The notes below the pieces were generated by a model. That model saw only the letters and a program-made list of their open reading frames with translations. It was not told the DNA's origin and did no database searches. From assembly GCA_033239005.1 (NCBI GenBank), contig BSQZ01000018.1:8095036-8159035 (forward strand): a stretch of 64,000 bases of DNA, in the 5' to 3' direction. Made by a program: the position numbers and the translations under genes. The stretch is from Lamellibrachia satsuma. Taxonomy: Eukaryota; Annelida; Polychaeta; Sabellida; Siboglinidae. This document shows positions 42,598-54,128 of the stretch, in pieces. Within the stretch, counting starts at the first letter, position 1, and each line of letters opens with the position of its first letter.

Positions 42598-43276
42598 GTC
42601 AGCCAGCATGTGCCGTGCCTTCAACATTCCGAAATCTGAATTGGTGATCTTCTCAGTCTCCGTGTGCGAGTGGGGCTGGAAGATTTATCGCGCCTTCCAC
42701 AAAACAATAGCCTGGCAATAAATTACGTGAACATGAACCGATTGGGCGGCTCTCTGCTTGGGCGTCCCCTTACTATCTGTCTCACTTTTACATTTGCTCC
42801 CTTCGTATTTAAGGGATAATCATTATCCTCAGTCCGGGCCTTCTATTTATGTTTGTGCACATCATTTAGTTATTGTACTTATTGCTTATTTTGTACATTC
42901 AATAAAGATTAAAATTGAGTGTAGCCCACACATTGTTTGCCCGGATTTTTTTAAAATAAATACATGGTAGATTTCCTGTTGGTGTTGTTGGTACATATTT
43001 AAACTGTTTTAAAGTGGGTACTGATCAATCAAACTTTGTTTGTTTACTAGATGTTGCTGGAAAAAATATCATAGCAAGTGTGTATATTCCACTGACACTG
43101 TAAGGATGAAGTTACCAAACATTAAGAAATGCCATGAAATGTGTAACTGCATGTTCAAATGGAGAATTATATATTTATACCAATTTTGTTTATGTGACCT
43201 TCTGACATGAGAAGTAACGTGCCATAGACACCTCGATATATAAACACAAAGCTGCCATGAATAATACATCACACAC
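42598..43276. other. element 3' UTR, then the segment shared with copy B
   Basis: 42598-42950 is the non-coding 3' end of the R2/NeSL-type element, including an AATAAA at 42901. 42951-43276 matches 63065-63391 almost base for base and precedes the 68-bp array in both copies. No gene seen. Confidence 0.75.
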
Positions 43277-44740
43277 AGGGGAGTGGGCAACAGAGGTGGA
43301 GGTGACTGCTGCAGCTACACCCAGGAAAGTGACATGTCACTGCCAGGGGAGTGGGCAACAGAGGTGGAGGTGACTGCTGCAGCTACACCCAGGAAAGTGA
43401 CATGTCGCTGCCAGGGGAGTGGGCAACAGAGGTGGAGGTGACTGCTGCAGCTACACCCAGGAAAGTGACATGTCGCTGCCAGGGAGTGGGCAACAGAGGT
43501 GGAGGTGACTGCTGCAGCTACACCCAGGAAAGTGACATGTCGCTGCCAGGGAGTGGGCAACAGAGGTGGAGGTGACTGCTGCAGCTACACCCAGGAAAGT
43601 GACATGTCGCTGCCAGGGGAGTGGGCAACAGAGGTGGAGGTGACTGCTGCAGCTACACCCAGGAAAGTGACATGTCGCTGCCAGGGGAGTGGGCAACAGA
43701 GGTGGAGGTGACTGCTGCAGCTACACCCAGGAAAGTGACATGTCGCTGCCAGGGGAGTGGGCAACAGAGGTGGAGGTGACTGCTGCAGCTACACCCAGGA
43801 AAGTGACATGTCGCTGCCAGGGGAGTGGGCAACAGAGGTGGAGGTGACTGCTGCAGCTACACCCAGGAAAGTGACATGTCGCTGCCAGGGAGTGGGCAAC
43901 AGAGGTGGAGGTGACTGCTGCAGCTACACCCAGGAAAGTGACATGTCGCTGCCAGGGGAGTGGGCAACAGAGGTGGAGGTGACTGCTGCAGCTACACCCA
44001 GGAAAGTGACATGTCACTGCCAGGGGAGTGGGCAACAGAGGTGGAGGTGACTGCTGCAGCTACACCCAGGAAAGTGGCATGTCACTGCCAGGGGAGTGGG
44101 CAACAGAGGTGGAGGTGACTGCTGCAGCTACACCCAGGAAAGTGACATGTCACTGCCAGGGGAGTGGGCAACAGAGGTGGAGGTGACTGCTGCAGCTACA
44201 CCCAGGAAAGTGACATGTCGCTGCCAGGGGAGTGGGCAACAGAGGTGGAGGTGACTGCTGCAGCTACACCCAGGAAAGTTGCATGTCACTGCCAGGGGAG
44301 TGGGCAACAGAGGTGGAGGTGACTGCTGCAGCTACACCCAGGAAAGTGACATGTCGCTGCCAGGGGAGTGGGCAACAGAGGTGGAGGTGACTGCTGCAGC
44401 TACACCCAGGAAAGTTGCATGTCACTGCCAGGGGAGTGGGCAACAGAGGTTGAGGTGACTGCTGCAGCTACACCCAGGAAAGTGACATGTCGCTGCCAGG
44501 GGAGTGGGCAACAGAGGTGGAGGTGACTGCTGCAGCTACACCCAGGAAAGTTGCATGTCACTGCCAGGGGAGTGGGCAACAAAGGTGGAGGTGACTGCTG
44601 CAGCTACACCCAGGAAAGTGACATGTCACTGCCAGGGGAGTGGGCAACAGAGGTGGAGGTGACTGCTGCAGCTACACCCAGGAAAGTGACATGTCGCTGC
44701 CAGGGGAGTGGGCAACAGAGGTGGAGGTGACTGCTGTGGC
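43277..44740. repeat. 68-bp minisatellite, about 21 units (copy A)
   Basis: Core GTGGGCAACAGAGGTGGAGG and AGGAAAGTGACATGTC. Some units have lost one G in GGGGAGTGG, giving 67 bp. A few carry AAAGTTGCATG. The same array type recurs at 63391 (copy B). Confidence 0.98.
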
Positions 44741-47098
44741 TACACTGCTGGTAACAAACATCTGCATGTTCTTGCCCTACAGCAGAGACTGTAATGGAAG
44801 AGTCACTTGTAAATGGCTGACCTATAACGCAATGGACAGAATAATGGCCACTTGATATGGCCACTGGTCATCTTAAGAATAAATGGATGGTTCCCTTGAA
44901 ATCATTGGAGTTGATTTGGAGGTGGGTAGGCTTATCTTTTTGTGATGAGTAGTTAATATGCCCGTTGGTATGCAGCAGGACAAGCAATGACGACTTGTCA
45001 TCCTAGGAATAACTCAGTGGTACCGTTGGAATCCTTGGGATTGATTTAGTGGGGATAGGTAAGCTTAGCTTTTTTCTAGAATAGCACAAATGTGATATTC
45101 TGGCATTTTTGCAGCCATCTTGCCATGTCAGCGAATGTCAAAATTGAAATATTTGTAATCGCTGCCCTCGAAAAACTTTTATTTTGTTTAGCGCAATGTG
45201 ACATAGTTCTGAAAACAATTGCATTTGATGGGCATCATTCGATGGGCATCATTAGATGGGCATAATTTGACGGGCATCATTTGACGGGCATCATCTTTAA
45301 AGAGGGGGTGAAGCACTCGAACAACCATAGCCCAAACATAATAACATACCATTTACAGTATATATCACCCTTATATGATGGGTGCAACGCCACGGTAATT
45401 TTGTAATATCCTTTTTAACTTTGCCATTATCTTCGCTGGGCGGCGCCATATTGCTCTGCGGGGGGCTCAGCGGCAGAGTGGTTTGAGTACGAGCTCCTGG
45501 CACCGCGTTCACACAGTAAAAACCTCTTGGAAAAACGGCTGAAACGCATGGAAAATCGAATAAAAAGAAAACTGGTGTGCACTGGATGCCTCCTGGATAT
45601 ATCAACTAGTACTACAAATGCAAGGAAAAAAACTTTTGATTGACTTCCGAGGAAGAATTTGCAGCGGAAAAGGTGGTTGCAAATGCGGAAATTGTTGTGT
45701 CCGCCAGCCGCAGGCTCTGCGAGTGACCACTTTTCCGATGCAGATTACAAGACAAAAGACTATGTGATGAGCATAGACAGACGGTGAGCATCAAGATGTC
45801 ATTCTTGGTCAAAGACACCGTTCCATCTTAGATCTTTTTTCCACATATGACCATGCATCTACAGACTATTCTGCGACAAGGAAACGTCAGATATCAGAGG
45901 GCAGAGCGATGCGTAGGAAGCGACGAGCCGAAACCAGGTTAGTAAATTGGATTACCGTTACCATTGTGACTTATCACTATGATTACAATATAGTTCCACC
46001 CCAAAAAGCACAGCTGTGCTTCAACATCAGCATATATATGACCCACAGTAAATCGAAATGTATTAATACAATAAAGTGCGAGTAAGTGTTAATAGTTTGA
46101 TATAATTACGAGTGTTTTCCAATCCACTGATTTATTTTCGACGTGATCAGACGTACCGTGAATACGTGGCCGTACTCAAAACAATAACAATAACTCAGTA
46201 AGTGCTACAGGATATACTGCAGCCTTATAACATGGACCATGGCGTATATACTAGGCAAAATTATTCAAGAAAATAATTTGATATTATTTATTGACAGTCA
46301 TAATAAGTCTCATACTCCTGCATTCTAAATGCCTAGAGAGCAAGCGGCAAGCGTAAGGCTAAGCATGGGGGGGTTAGATGCATGGGAGAAACATGACCAA
46401 AAGACAGTATAGACTATAGTGCAACAGAAACCTACTGTTGCTGTTTACATTTCAAATTCTTTATGGAAATATTTAAATATACAAATACTTTCATTGTGAT
46501 TAAGTGCAAATGCAGTTACAAAAACTTTTTAAAAGTATTTAAATATTTAAGTAAAATGCATTTCACCCATGCAATGTCTAGCTGGAAAGGAAACTAACTA
46601 AGGTATCGTCATCTACCCAGTTGAACACTGTCAGATTATGTCTGCTTTCTATAATGACACTTTACAATTTCTGTCTGAATTCTTGTAACTTGACAATAAG
46701 GCAAAATTATATAAAATTAATTTGCTTTATTGATCAGATTAAACCCCACGTGTAATAACCGTTAGTTCATAAAGAGATGTATTAATTACATTTTATTCTA
46801 AGTCGACTGATAAAACTGTAATGAATATCATGGGGGGAGGGGGCAACTGTCGGCAACCCACAATAGTATTAGTACAAGCTATACATATGAAGGAAGTATA
46901 TCAGGCATGGGGTCAATTCTGTTTTGTCAATTCCAAAAAATCAGTTCTAATTCCGCGTTGCAAAAAATCGATTCCAAATGTTAAAATTGTAGGCTAAAGA
47001 AAAATTCAAATCCAATTCGTTTTAACACAGTTTTATTTGTCACGTGTGCACAATCATATTTAATTAGATATGATTAAAAAATGATTGTTCGTTAAATG

Positions 47099-47147
47099 CA
47101 CACACACACACACACCACACACACACACGCACGCACGCTCGCACGCA

Positions 47148-47179
<32 letters not shown>

Positions 47180-47180
47180 T
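47099..47180. repeat. CA and GCAC microsatellite
   Basis: (CA)n, a (GCAC)n stretch, then (CA)n. The following about 85 bp (47181-47265) recur after the CA run at 49121-49330. Confidence 0.95.
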
Positions 47181-47265
47181 CAGGTTTGCCATAAAAAAAC
47201 TTTGAAATGGCATCCAGCCATTTCATATGTACTTTCTGCTGCGACACCTCTCATGGATTTTTGCT
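47181..47265. repeat. dispersed repeat flanking a CA microsatellite, copy 1
   Basis: About 85 bp beginning CAGGTTTGCCATAAAAAA and containing TTCTGCTGCGACACCTCTC, repeated at 49331-49412, each time directly after (CA)n. Confidence 0.85.
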
Positions 47266-47497
47266 AACAAAACCTTTTAAAATAGTAATAATCAGAAAAC
47301 TTCTATCATGCCTAAATCCATGGAAACCCAAGCGCATCAAAAACAATATTAAAGTTGTCAAAAAATGGGTGAATATGCTGAACTATGAAGGGTAAGGATG
47401 GTAATGACAACACTGACCAGAACTAGATGCTCAAAGCTGTGATTAGATGTTACATGTACTAGATGACTGACAGAGAAACTCTTGATGTTGTGCACAG

Positions 47498-47610
47498 GAC
47501 CTGGCGGCACGTAACATCTTGGGAATAAGAACCTCGTATGTAAAGTGGCAGACTTCAGCCAGTCTCGTGAGATAGAGAGTGATGAATTGGACGGCGCCTA
47601 CACCACCAAG
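47498..47610 (+). pseudogene. Eph-type receptor tyrosine kinase exon, catalytic loop (damaged)
   Basis: Encodes DLAARNIL, a frame break near 47521, then NKNLVCKVADFSQSREIE and GAYTTK, ending at a donor (ACCAAG then GTCAGT at 47611). Bases just upstream read GTGCACAGGAC, one base short of the HRD codons. Eph receptors have HRDLAARNIL, VNxNLVCKVSDFGLSR and AAYTT-(R/K) in this order, so the match is good. The Gly of DFG is Ser here. With two single-base gaps in the catalytic loop the exon cannot encode an active kinase. It precedes the exon at 48199; the exon between them (the P+1 loop and APE region) is absent. Confidence 0.7.
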
Positions 47611-48198
47611 GTCAGTCAGGCAACACTGAAATGTTTGGTGTAGCTCTTCTGAGCAACTATTTGGTTGAGGCAGCCTGACATGATTGGGTCCTGTTTAAAA
47701 ACTACACTTTGTTAGTTCATAACAGTGGTTAAATTATTTACTTGTTTTTGTTCTTCTTAGGAAACTGGAGGGAGGATATAAATTAATTAAAAACATAACT
47801 AATTCTACCCATTTTGATTATAACCATTCTGCCTTACTTAAAACATACTATTTCATTCCCTGTTTCCAACATCTCCCGGTCCAATACCAAGCAAAGGTGC
47901 ATACAGATATAAACTCCAATTGAATCTTGATGCTTATGGATCGTTATTTTGAAGCTGTTTCCACACTTCCTGTAGCCCATCTTGAATCAGTTTTGTTGAT
48001 ATTAAAACCGGTTGTGCGTGAATAGTTTTAAGTCATATACACGGTCAGTTTAATAAAAAGTGCATGCTCTAAGCATGTCGTAGTGGGTGTTAGATGCTTT
48101 GATTTTTCACGAAACGATTCTAAAACAAGACGATCGAAAACTTGAATTGCAGAAGCTTCTTTAATATAAGAAAGCACTAACCCTCCTGTGGTGTGTAG

Positions 48199-48327
48199 GA
48201 CTGTCCCGAGGCCGTGCACCAGCTGATGCTGGACTGCTGGCAAAAGGAGTGCTCCAACAGGCCCAAGTTTGCTGCCATCGTCATGACTATTGATCAGGCC
48301 CCCAGAGATGCTGCACAAGATCGTTAA
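48199..48327 (+). pseudogene. Eph-type receptor tyrosine kinase exon, C-lobe end
   Basis: After an acceptor (GTGGTGTGTAG to 48198) the frame reads [20 protein letters not shown], then [13 protein letters not shown], ending APRDAAQDR and TAA 48325-48327. [16 protein letters not shown]..xRPKFxxIVxxxD is the hallmark C-terminal stretch of Eph receptor kinase domains. The frame is intact. A normal Eph protein would continue with a SAM domain; here the frame stops just after the kinase domain. Confidence 0.75.
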
Positions 48328-49115
48328 GCCCAGTAGATGTTACTGGTTTTAATTAAACAGTTTAAAGCTTGTAGACGTACCTGGGCTTAACGATCTTTAA
48401 TTTCAGTTTCACACCAGTCATGCCAACACTTTGGCAACGTTCCATAGAACCTGAACGTTTACTGCGAAACTGGAGTTGTCACACAAGTTCATGTCGATGT
48501 TGAACGCCATCATGTTAGTGAATTAAGTTAAAAATGTTGCATGTATTGAACACATGTTACACTGCCAGTGTATCTGTGATTCTATCGGCAACGTACATAC
48601 AAAGTGCTTGTGGTGGTCGGGCTTGTACTGCCAAAGTGTAAAAGATTTTTTGGGTTTGTAAATGACAAAGCGCAATTCCATAAGTTGCCATTGATCTTGG
48701 TTGCATTGTCTGCTATATTTACCAGAGAAAGTGTGGAATGAACATTACTTCAGTAATGTTGCACTGAAGTATTATGTTTCTTGTTCGATGTAAAAGTCTA
48801 GTTGAAGTTATGCCAAGGTCATGCAATACTGTGTGAAAAAAACACCCGACAGCACTTACCTCTGTGCGTCTCCAACCATTTATAAACGAACAATGACTAC
48901 AAGGAAAACCACAACGACAGAAAAACCAACAACAACTGCGACTGCTCCCAGAGGCACACACAGGAACAAATATTTGCGATGCTATTTTAAGTTGTAATTT
49001 GATTGCAAATAGATTTTTTTCATTTTCATTTATTTCAGGTAGGTCTATCTTGGTAGTAGAGGGGGAACCAATTGATATCTGCTGTAGGAAGGTCGACGGA
49101 CGGACCACAACAACT
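48328..49115. other. no gene recognised
   Basis: About 790 bp. A short segment, GGGCTTAACGATCTTTAA (48384), is a reverse complement of GATCGTTAAGCCC at 48320, giving a 13-base inverted pair around the Eph stop codon. No coding region supported. Confidence 0.4.
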
Positions 49116-49120
49116 ACAAC

Positions 49121-49149
49121 ACACACACACAAACACACTCACTCACTCA

Positions 49150-49212
<63 letters not shown>

Positions 49213-49237
49213 TCTCACTCACACTCACTCACACTCA

Positions 49238-49330
<93 letters not shown>
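49121..49330. repeat. CA microsatellite, about 210 bp
   Basis: Nearly pure (CA)n with a few CACT interruptions. Apparent Thr/His open frames in it are artefacts. Confidence 0.98.
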
Positions 49331-49331
<1 letters not shown>

Positions 49332-49412
49332 AGGTTTGCCATAAAAAACTTTAAAATGGCATCCAGCCTTTTCATATGTACTTTCTGCTGCGACACCTCT
49401 CATGGATTTGCC
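49331..49412. repeat. dispersed repeat flanking a CA microsatellite, copy 2
   Basis: Matches 47181-47265 with a few substitutions and again directly follows a CA run. Confidence 0.85.
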
Positions 49413-49885
49413 CCTTTGTCACTTCCCCCCAGACATTAGCCCCTTGCCTTATTCAAAATCTGGACATTTGCCCCCTGTCCGTAGCTTCTGGATTATTTGT
49501 AAGTTTTTTTAAGAAATGTTTTTTAACTTATTTTTTTTTATTTCTGAACATGAATTCAAGATATATATTACCCTAATTGCAATTAATGTTCTTTGTGCCA
49601 GATCAGCCAAGTAAACTACTTTATGTAGTTGGAGATGATCCTGTAATAAAAATTTATTGCAATTGTGGAAGAAGCCAGTGACATTAGGACCTGGACATGT
49701 TAGGACAATTGAGGATATTTGAAAGAAGGTTTCTTTTGAATTGCATTTATCATGGAGAGTTGGAGTGACTCCATTTTCCTATAAAACTGGATGCACAAGC
49801 CAGAGTTGTCAGAATGGTCTGATTTTGGTTTTACTGTCTGTTACAGTAACTTAGTATTTCTTTTTGATGCAAATGCTTGATTATA

Positions 49886-50602
49886 TTGTTCTTGGTCACA
49901 ATGTTTCAATACCAGAGTAGACAATGTCTTTGCTGTAATGTTGACAACTTCCTGGCTGTTACCAGATTCTGGGTGACATGCTAATAGCAGACAAATATGA
50001 TTTTAAAAGTAATATAAGTAAATATAAGGGTAAATATTAACAGTATCAAGTCAATAATTCCAACAAAATCAATTCCAATTCCCCCAAAAAAAATTGAAAA
50101 CAAAAAATTCCAATAAAAGAAAAATTCAAATAAAATTTTTTTTTTAAAGTCAATTCCAATTCCAGAACTGGAATTGAGGGTCAGTTCCAATTCCGGAATG
50201 GAATTGACCACATGCCTGAAGTATATTCATGACAATATCTTGTCTCTGTGTACCACAGCAACATATATTGTTCTTGGTCACAATGTTTCAATACCAGACA
50301 GTGTCTGCTGTAATGTTAACAACTTCCTGGTTTTAAAAGTAATATAAGTAAATATAAGGGTAAATATTAACAGTATCAAGTCAATAATTCCAACAAAATC
50401 AATTCCAATTCCCAAAAAAGAAATTTTGAAGAAAAAAAATTCCAATAAAAAAAAATTACAATTAAAATTTTTTTTTTAAAGTCAATTCCAATTCCGGAAC
50501 TGGAATTGAGGGTCAGTTCCAATTCCGGAATGGAATTGACCACATGCCTGAAGTATATTCATGACAATGTCTTGTCTCTGTGTACCACAGCAACAGTCAT
50601 GA
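49886..50602. repeat. imperfect tandem duplication, about 350 bp unit
   Basis: 49886-50254 and 50261-50602 share TATTGTTCTTGGTCACAATG, AGTAATATAAGTAAATATAA and the AATTCCAATTCC-rich end with GGAATTGACCACATGCCTGA. The second copy lacks about 40 bp in its first third. The purine-rich A/T runs vary in length. Confidence 0.85.
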
Positions 50603-50715
50603 ACAGTATAATTGAATTGAAACAAGCTTATGTCTGTGGGACTTTTGTCGGGAGGGGCTTTTGTCCATGCACCATACTATTATCTAGCAGATGCTTTCAG
50701 TATAATACTTAATAA

Positions 50716-50756
50716 TTATATATATATTTACATATATATATATATATATACATATA
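50716..50756. repeat. TA-rich microsatellite
   Basis: Short TATA/CATATA repeats. Confidence 0.9.
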
Positions 50757-51089
50757 CGTGTGGGCAGGTATGTGTGTGTGCGTGCAGCATTTATAAGGTA
50801 AAGATGTCACAAGCATAGATCTGCATTTGGTTCAATAACAATATTCATGCATTATGTTATCTAAATCGAGTGTCAGATATAAAATAAGGAACCCCAGGAA
50901 AGTGTACCTATGGGTCCATATTTTGTTATAGAATTTGGACCCCTTATAGAATTTTGACATCCCTGGCCCATTGAAAACAGTGCAATGTTGATTAGATAAT
51001 ATAATGCACTTTGGAGCTAGGATGCTACAATTTTGGTTACATGCGTTTGGTTATGTTACCAGTGGCATTTGTCAAACTGACCAAACAGA
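50757..51089. other. no gene recognised
   Basis: Short AT-rich stretch between a TA microsatellite and the 3' end of the LINE. Confidence 0.4.
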
Positions 51090-51140
51090 TTCATTAAAAA
51101 CACTATATGGAGTGAGCCGTCGGTACGACGGATCTCGACC

Positions 51141-52110
51141 TCAGTCAGTATCGTGTGTACGGTTGTGGCTGAACAGACCGATCCGCGATACACATTGTCG
51201 TCCACAGACACGACACACAAAGGTGACAGTGTTTGATGAAGGCTGGGTAGCCTTCCGTCTTAGTCTCTTCTCTCTCAGGGCGTCGCACCGCTTTTTTTCG
51301 AATTCATGTAGGCCGACGTGGCATGTGCGACGCCAGAGGGCATGGTCCATCGCTGTGGACTCCCAGGTGTTGTGAGGCACGCCACATGATTTTAGTGTTG
51401 CCTTGAGCACGTCCTTGTATCTCTTTCGCTGCCCTCCCTGTGTTCGTTTGCCGGCGTCCAGTTCTCCATAGAACACTGCCTTAGGGATGCGGTCATCGGC
51501 CATTCTCACAAGGTGCCCGGACCAGCGGAGTTGTGCACGCTTGATGTGGTGTTCGATGCCCTTTTGTGCACAGCGCTGTAAGACCTCGGTGTTAGAAATC
51601 ATGTCTTGCCACTTGATGTTAGCGATGCGCCTTAGGCTGCGCATGTGGAACTGGTCGAGTCTCCGTATGTGTCGGCGGTATGGTGTCCACGCCTCGCAGC
51701 CATATAGCAGTGTCGGTAGCACCACGGCACAGTATACACTGATTTTGGTGGCAAGACGTACACCGCGTTCATTCCAAAGGCGCTTGGTGAGTCTGCCGAA
51801 TGACGCGCTCGCTTTCCCAATCAGTGTTGAGACGTCATCGTCTATCATGGCATTTTGTGATAGCTTGCTACCCAAGTAGGTGAACTTGTCAACGACGTTT
51901 AGTGGGTTGTTGTCGATGGTGATGATTGGAGCCGAGTAGTCTGCTCCAGGCTTCGGCTGATACATCACCTCGGTTTTCTTCAGACTGATAGTCAATCCGA
52001 AACGGCGGGCGGATCTGGCGAAAGCATTGGTAATCGCTTGTATGTCATCGATCGTATGTGCAAGAAATGCACAGTCGTCAGCGAATAGTAGGTCTTGGAA
52101 GTTCTTGTCC
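51141..52110 (-). pseudogene. LINE RT thumb and C-terminal zinc finger, second frame
   Basis: In this frame the sequence reads DLLFADDCAFLAHTIDDI, then LTISLKKTEVMYQPKPG and YLGSKLSQNAMIDDDV. Next are VLPTLLYGCEAWTPYRRHI, IANIKWQDMISNTEVLQRC and HLVRMADDRIPKAVFYGEL, and a C-terminal finger CRVCGRQCVSRIGLFSHNRT (CxxC...HxxxxH). It carries the catalytic FADD. With the 51992-53131 frame it forms one damaged pol. Confidence 0.8.
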
Positions 52111-53131
52111 TGGATTTGAGTTGTCGAAGGTTGAATACGTTTCCATCAGTTCGGAATCGGATGAGTGCTCCCAAGTCGTTGTCATGGAACGCATCGTTGA
52201 GCATGGCTGAGAATATTAATGTGAATAACAGTGGTGCCATCACACAGCCTTGCTTGGTTCCATTTGTTACCGGGAATGGCTCTGACGTTTGACCCTGATC
52301 TTGCACTCGGGCAACCATCCCTTCGTGGAATGAACGTATTATGTTGACAAACAAGTCAGGGCAACCAATCTTTCGTAGTATCTGCCATAAGCCATCTCTG
52401 CTGATTGTGTCGAAGGCTTTCGTCAAGTCAACAAACACCATGTATAGAGCTAGGTTTTGCTCTCTACATTTCTCCTGCACTTGGCGAGATGCGAAGATCA
52501 TATCAATTGTACTGCGCTGTGCTCGGAAGCCGCATTGACTCTCGGGCAGGATGTTATCAGCGAGATGTAGTGCAAGTCGATTTAGCAAGATGCGCGCGAG
52601 TATCTTCCCAGCTATACAGAGAAGACAAATTCCATGGTGGTTGTCACAGATGCTTTTGTTACCTTTCCTTTTATAGATGTGGACGATGGACGCGTTCTTG
52701 AACTCTTGCGGAACAGGCCTGCTGTCCCAGATGTTGCTGAAGAGCTTTACAAGGCGTTTTCTGGACAGTCTGATGCGCATGGTCATCAGTCTTTCACTTA
52801 CTCCCTTTGGCAGCTTATCAATGTGGTATAGATATGAGGACTTTATCGCAAAGCCTACTCCTGCTTGTCGATGGTCATTGGCTGGTTTGCCGATCCAGAA
52901 AAAAGTGTAGCCAGCACCCTTTTCCTCAATTTGAGACTCTTCTGGTAGCCTCGTTTCACTCAAAGCTGCGATGGTGATGTTGTACCGTGCAAGCTCTCTG
53001 CCAATGATGGCTGTTCTACGTTCTAGTTGCTTGTCGTTATCTTGTAACGTTCTCACATTCCATGTGCATATATTCAATGTATCGTTTCGACCGCAGTGTT
53101 GGATGACCAGCCCGCCGCGGTTTGCGGGCAA
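51992..53131 (-). pseudogene. LINE endonuclease and RT, first frame
   Basis: Starts MPANRGGLVIQHCGRN, then LNICTWNVRTLQ and ALSETRLPEE: the N-terminal part of an APE-type endonuclease, with the Asn of WNVRTL and the Glu of ETRL. At about 52790 the endonuclease is joined by a deletion to the RT segment FSNIWDSRPVPQEFKNASIV. Then come GRIARILLNRL-like sequence, LPESQCGFRAQRSTIDMIFA, VFVDLTKAFDTISRDGLW and NGTKQGCVMAPLLFTLIFSA. Just before the FADD box the frame changes (near 52110); the FADD codons are readable in another frame at about 52075. The ORF ends at 51992 in shifted sequence. Confidence 0.8.
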
Positions 53132-53822
53132 GTCGGGTTTGGGTCAGCTTTTTTTTTTAGGAAACGTTTTTATTCCCTTCCCGTTTGGAGAGAGCAGTGC
53201 TACCCTAAACAGGGCTGCTCTGACGCCCTGGCAGGATACGAATGGCATCGTGACTCCACTGTCGATGACCAAGCGACCGTCACACCGGGGCCGCCAGCGT
53301 GCAGGGTCATGACTAGCAGCTTCCAGCGACATCCTTTGCCTGCCACCGTTGCCACTTCCCCATCGCCGCTGGGCTTGTTTGACTGAGTACCTGCGCATGG
53401 AGGTTTAGGGTGGCATGTACTTGCGCAGATACATTCCACACGCTCAATCCTACCTTCCATGACTCGTGGCTTGGGTTAACCGAGACGACCGGTGAAAGGG
53501 TTGGACTGCCGGCAGTGACCAAATGGCTGTAATACGTCTAACCAATTGTTCTGTGATGCTCTGCCACACATCTGCTTGACCGCCTTCTGAGCCGCAGTGA
53601 ACAATGTGAGTCCCATAGCGCCTCATCTGCCGGAGAAGTCTTTAGACACAGTGGGGTAGACGTCCCCTACTCACCACCAAGGTATACCCTGGTGGCTACC
53701 CCGTACATAGTTCAGCCAGTCATCCGAGACTGTTTCCCGGAGGGTGGCCGCTGCGGTGTCCGTGCAACTACTAGGAGCCATATGTACGAGTTGGATGGGG
53801 AGGTTAGACCGGAGTCCTGGGC

Positions 53823-53844
53823 CACCCACTGCATGCAGTGGGTG
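53823..53844. other. 22-bp perfect palindrome
   Basis: CACCCACTGCA followed by its exact reverse complement. It lies in the 5' region of the minus-strand LINE. Confidence 0.9.
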
Positions 53845-54128
53845 CGGCTGCCGCTCAGACAGAGGTGCTACTACTCATCCCCATCCCAACCCCCCCCTAA
53901 AAACATTAAGAGATCAGTGAAAGACCCATTGGTTGAATTAACATGGCTCCATAGGGAAAATGCTTTTCCCAGTGGTTGATTACTTTATATATTCTATATG
54001 ACATTGGCACTCTTATATTCTAAAAATAATATATACAAGAGAAAGTTTCTCACATTGTGATTCATTTTTATTATGCAAAAGATGAATTTTGTAAAATCTT
54101 CAAGTCACTGTATGTGTAATCTTTTCAG

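Larger units (their letters stand above)
38550..42950 (+). mobile_element. R2/NeSL-type non-LTR retrotransposon, nearly full length
   Basis: About 4.4 kb. In order: an HDV-like ribozyme at the extreme 5' end, a short 5' UTR, an N-terminal zinc finger plus Myb-like ORF, an RT region, a cysteine motif and a C-terminal restriction-like endonuclease, then a 3' UTR of about 350 bp. Borders are set by comparison with copy B of the duplicated segment, where the flanks GTCAAATCCTTTCTT and AAATACATGGTAG are contiguous (63045-63083). No poly(A) tail; the 3' edge is near GCCCGGATTTTTTT. Coding parts are broken by stops, frameshifts and a deletion in RT, so this copy is inactive, though structurally full length. 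Confidence 0.85.
44741..47490. other. 2.7 kb without an assigned gene
   Basis: Includes a short repeat, GATGGGCATCATT (about 17 bp, 5 units, 45227-45292). At 45640-45960 the composition looks more coding-like, with a cysteine cluster CKCGNCC near 45678-45698 and candidate donors, but I could not assign a protein. The rest is AT-rich. A CA/GCAC microsatellite lies at 47099-47180. Confidence 0.4.
51090..53900 (-). mobile_element. APE-type LINE, minus strand, internally deleted
   Basis: A non-LTR retrotransposon with its 5' end near 53890 and its 3' end shortly after the stop at 51141. The 5' UTR (53132-53890) is GC-rich and holds a 22-bp perfect palindrome (53823-53844). Endonuclease and RT are fused with a deletion, and RT is split by a frameshift. 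The clade is not assigned. Confidence 0.8.

Noticed and set aside
1..45000. Regularly spaced repeats that might suggest CRISPR arrays (for example 32-bp, 47-bp and 56-bp units)
   Set aside because: Units are head to tail with no unique spacers, and the genome is eukaryotic.
45455..45530. tRNA-like stretch (GGGCTCAGCGGCAGAGTGG, then a TTCACAC segment)
   Set aside because: An A-box-like sequence is present but the B box and acceptor stem do not form; no anticodon arm is convincing.
49121..49344. Thr/His-rich ORFs in the CA microsatellite
   Set aside because: Simple-sequence artefact.
53780..53900. Possible HDV-like ribozyme at the 5' end of the minus-strand LINE (GGGTTGG can pair with CTAACCT)
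   Set aside because: A P1-like pairing exists, but I could not find the P3 loop, P1.1, P4 or catalytic strand in the right order; the region is explained by the palindrome and a GC-rich 5' UTR.
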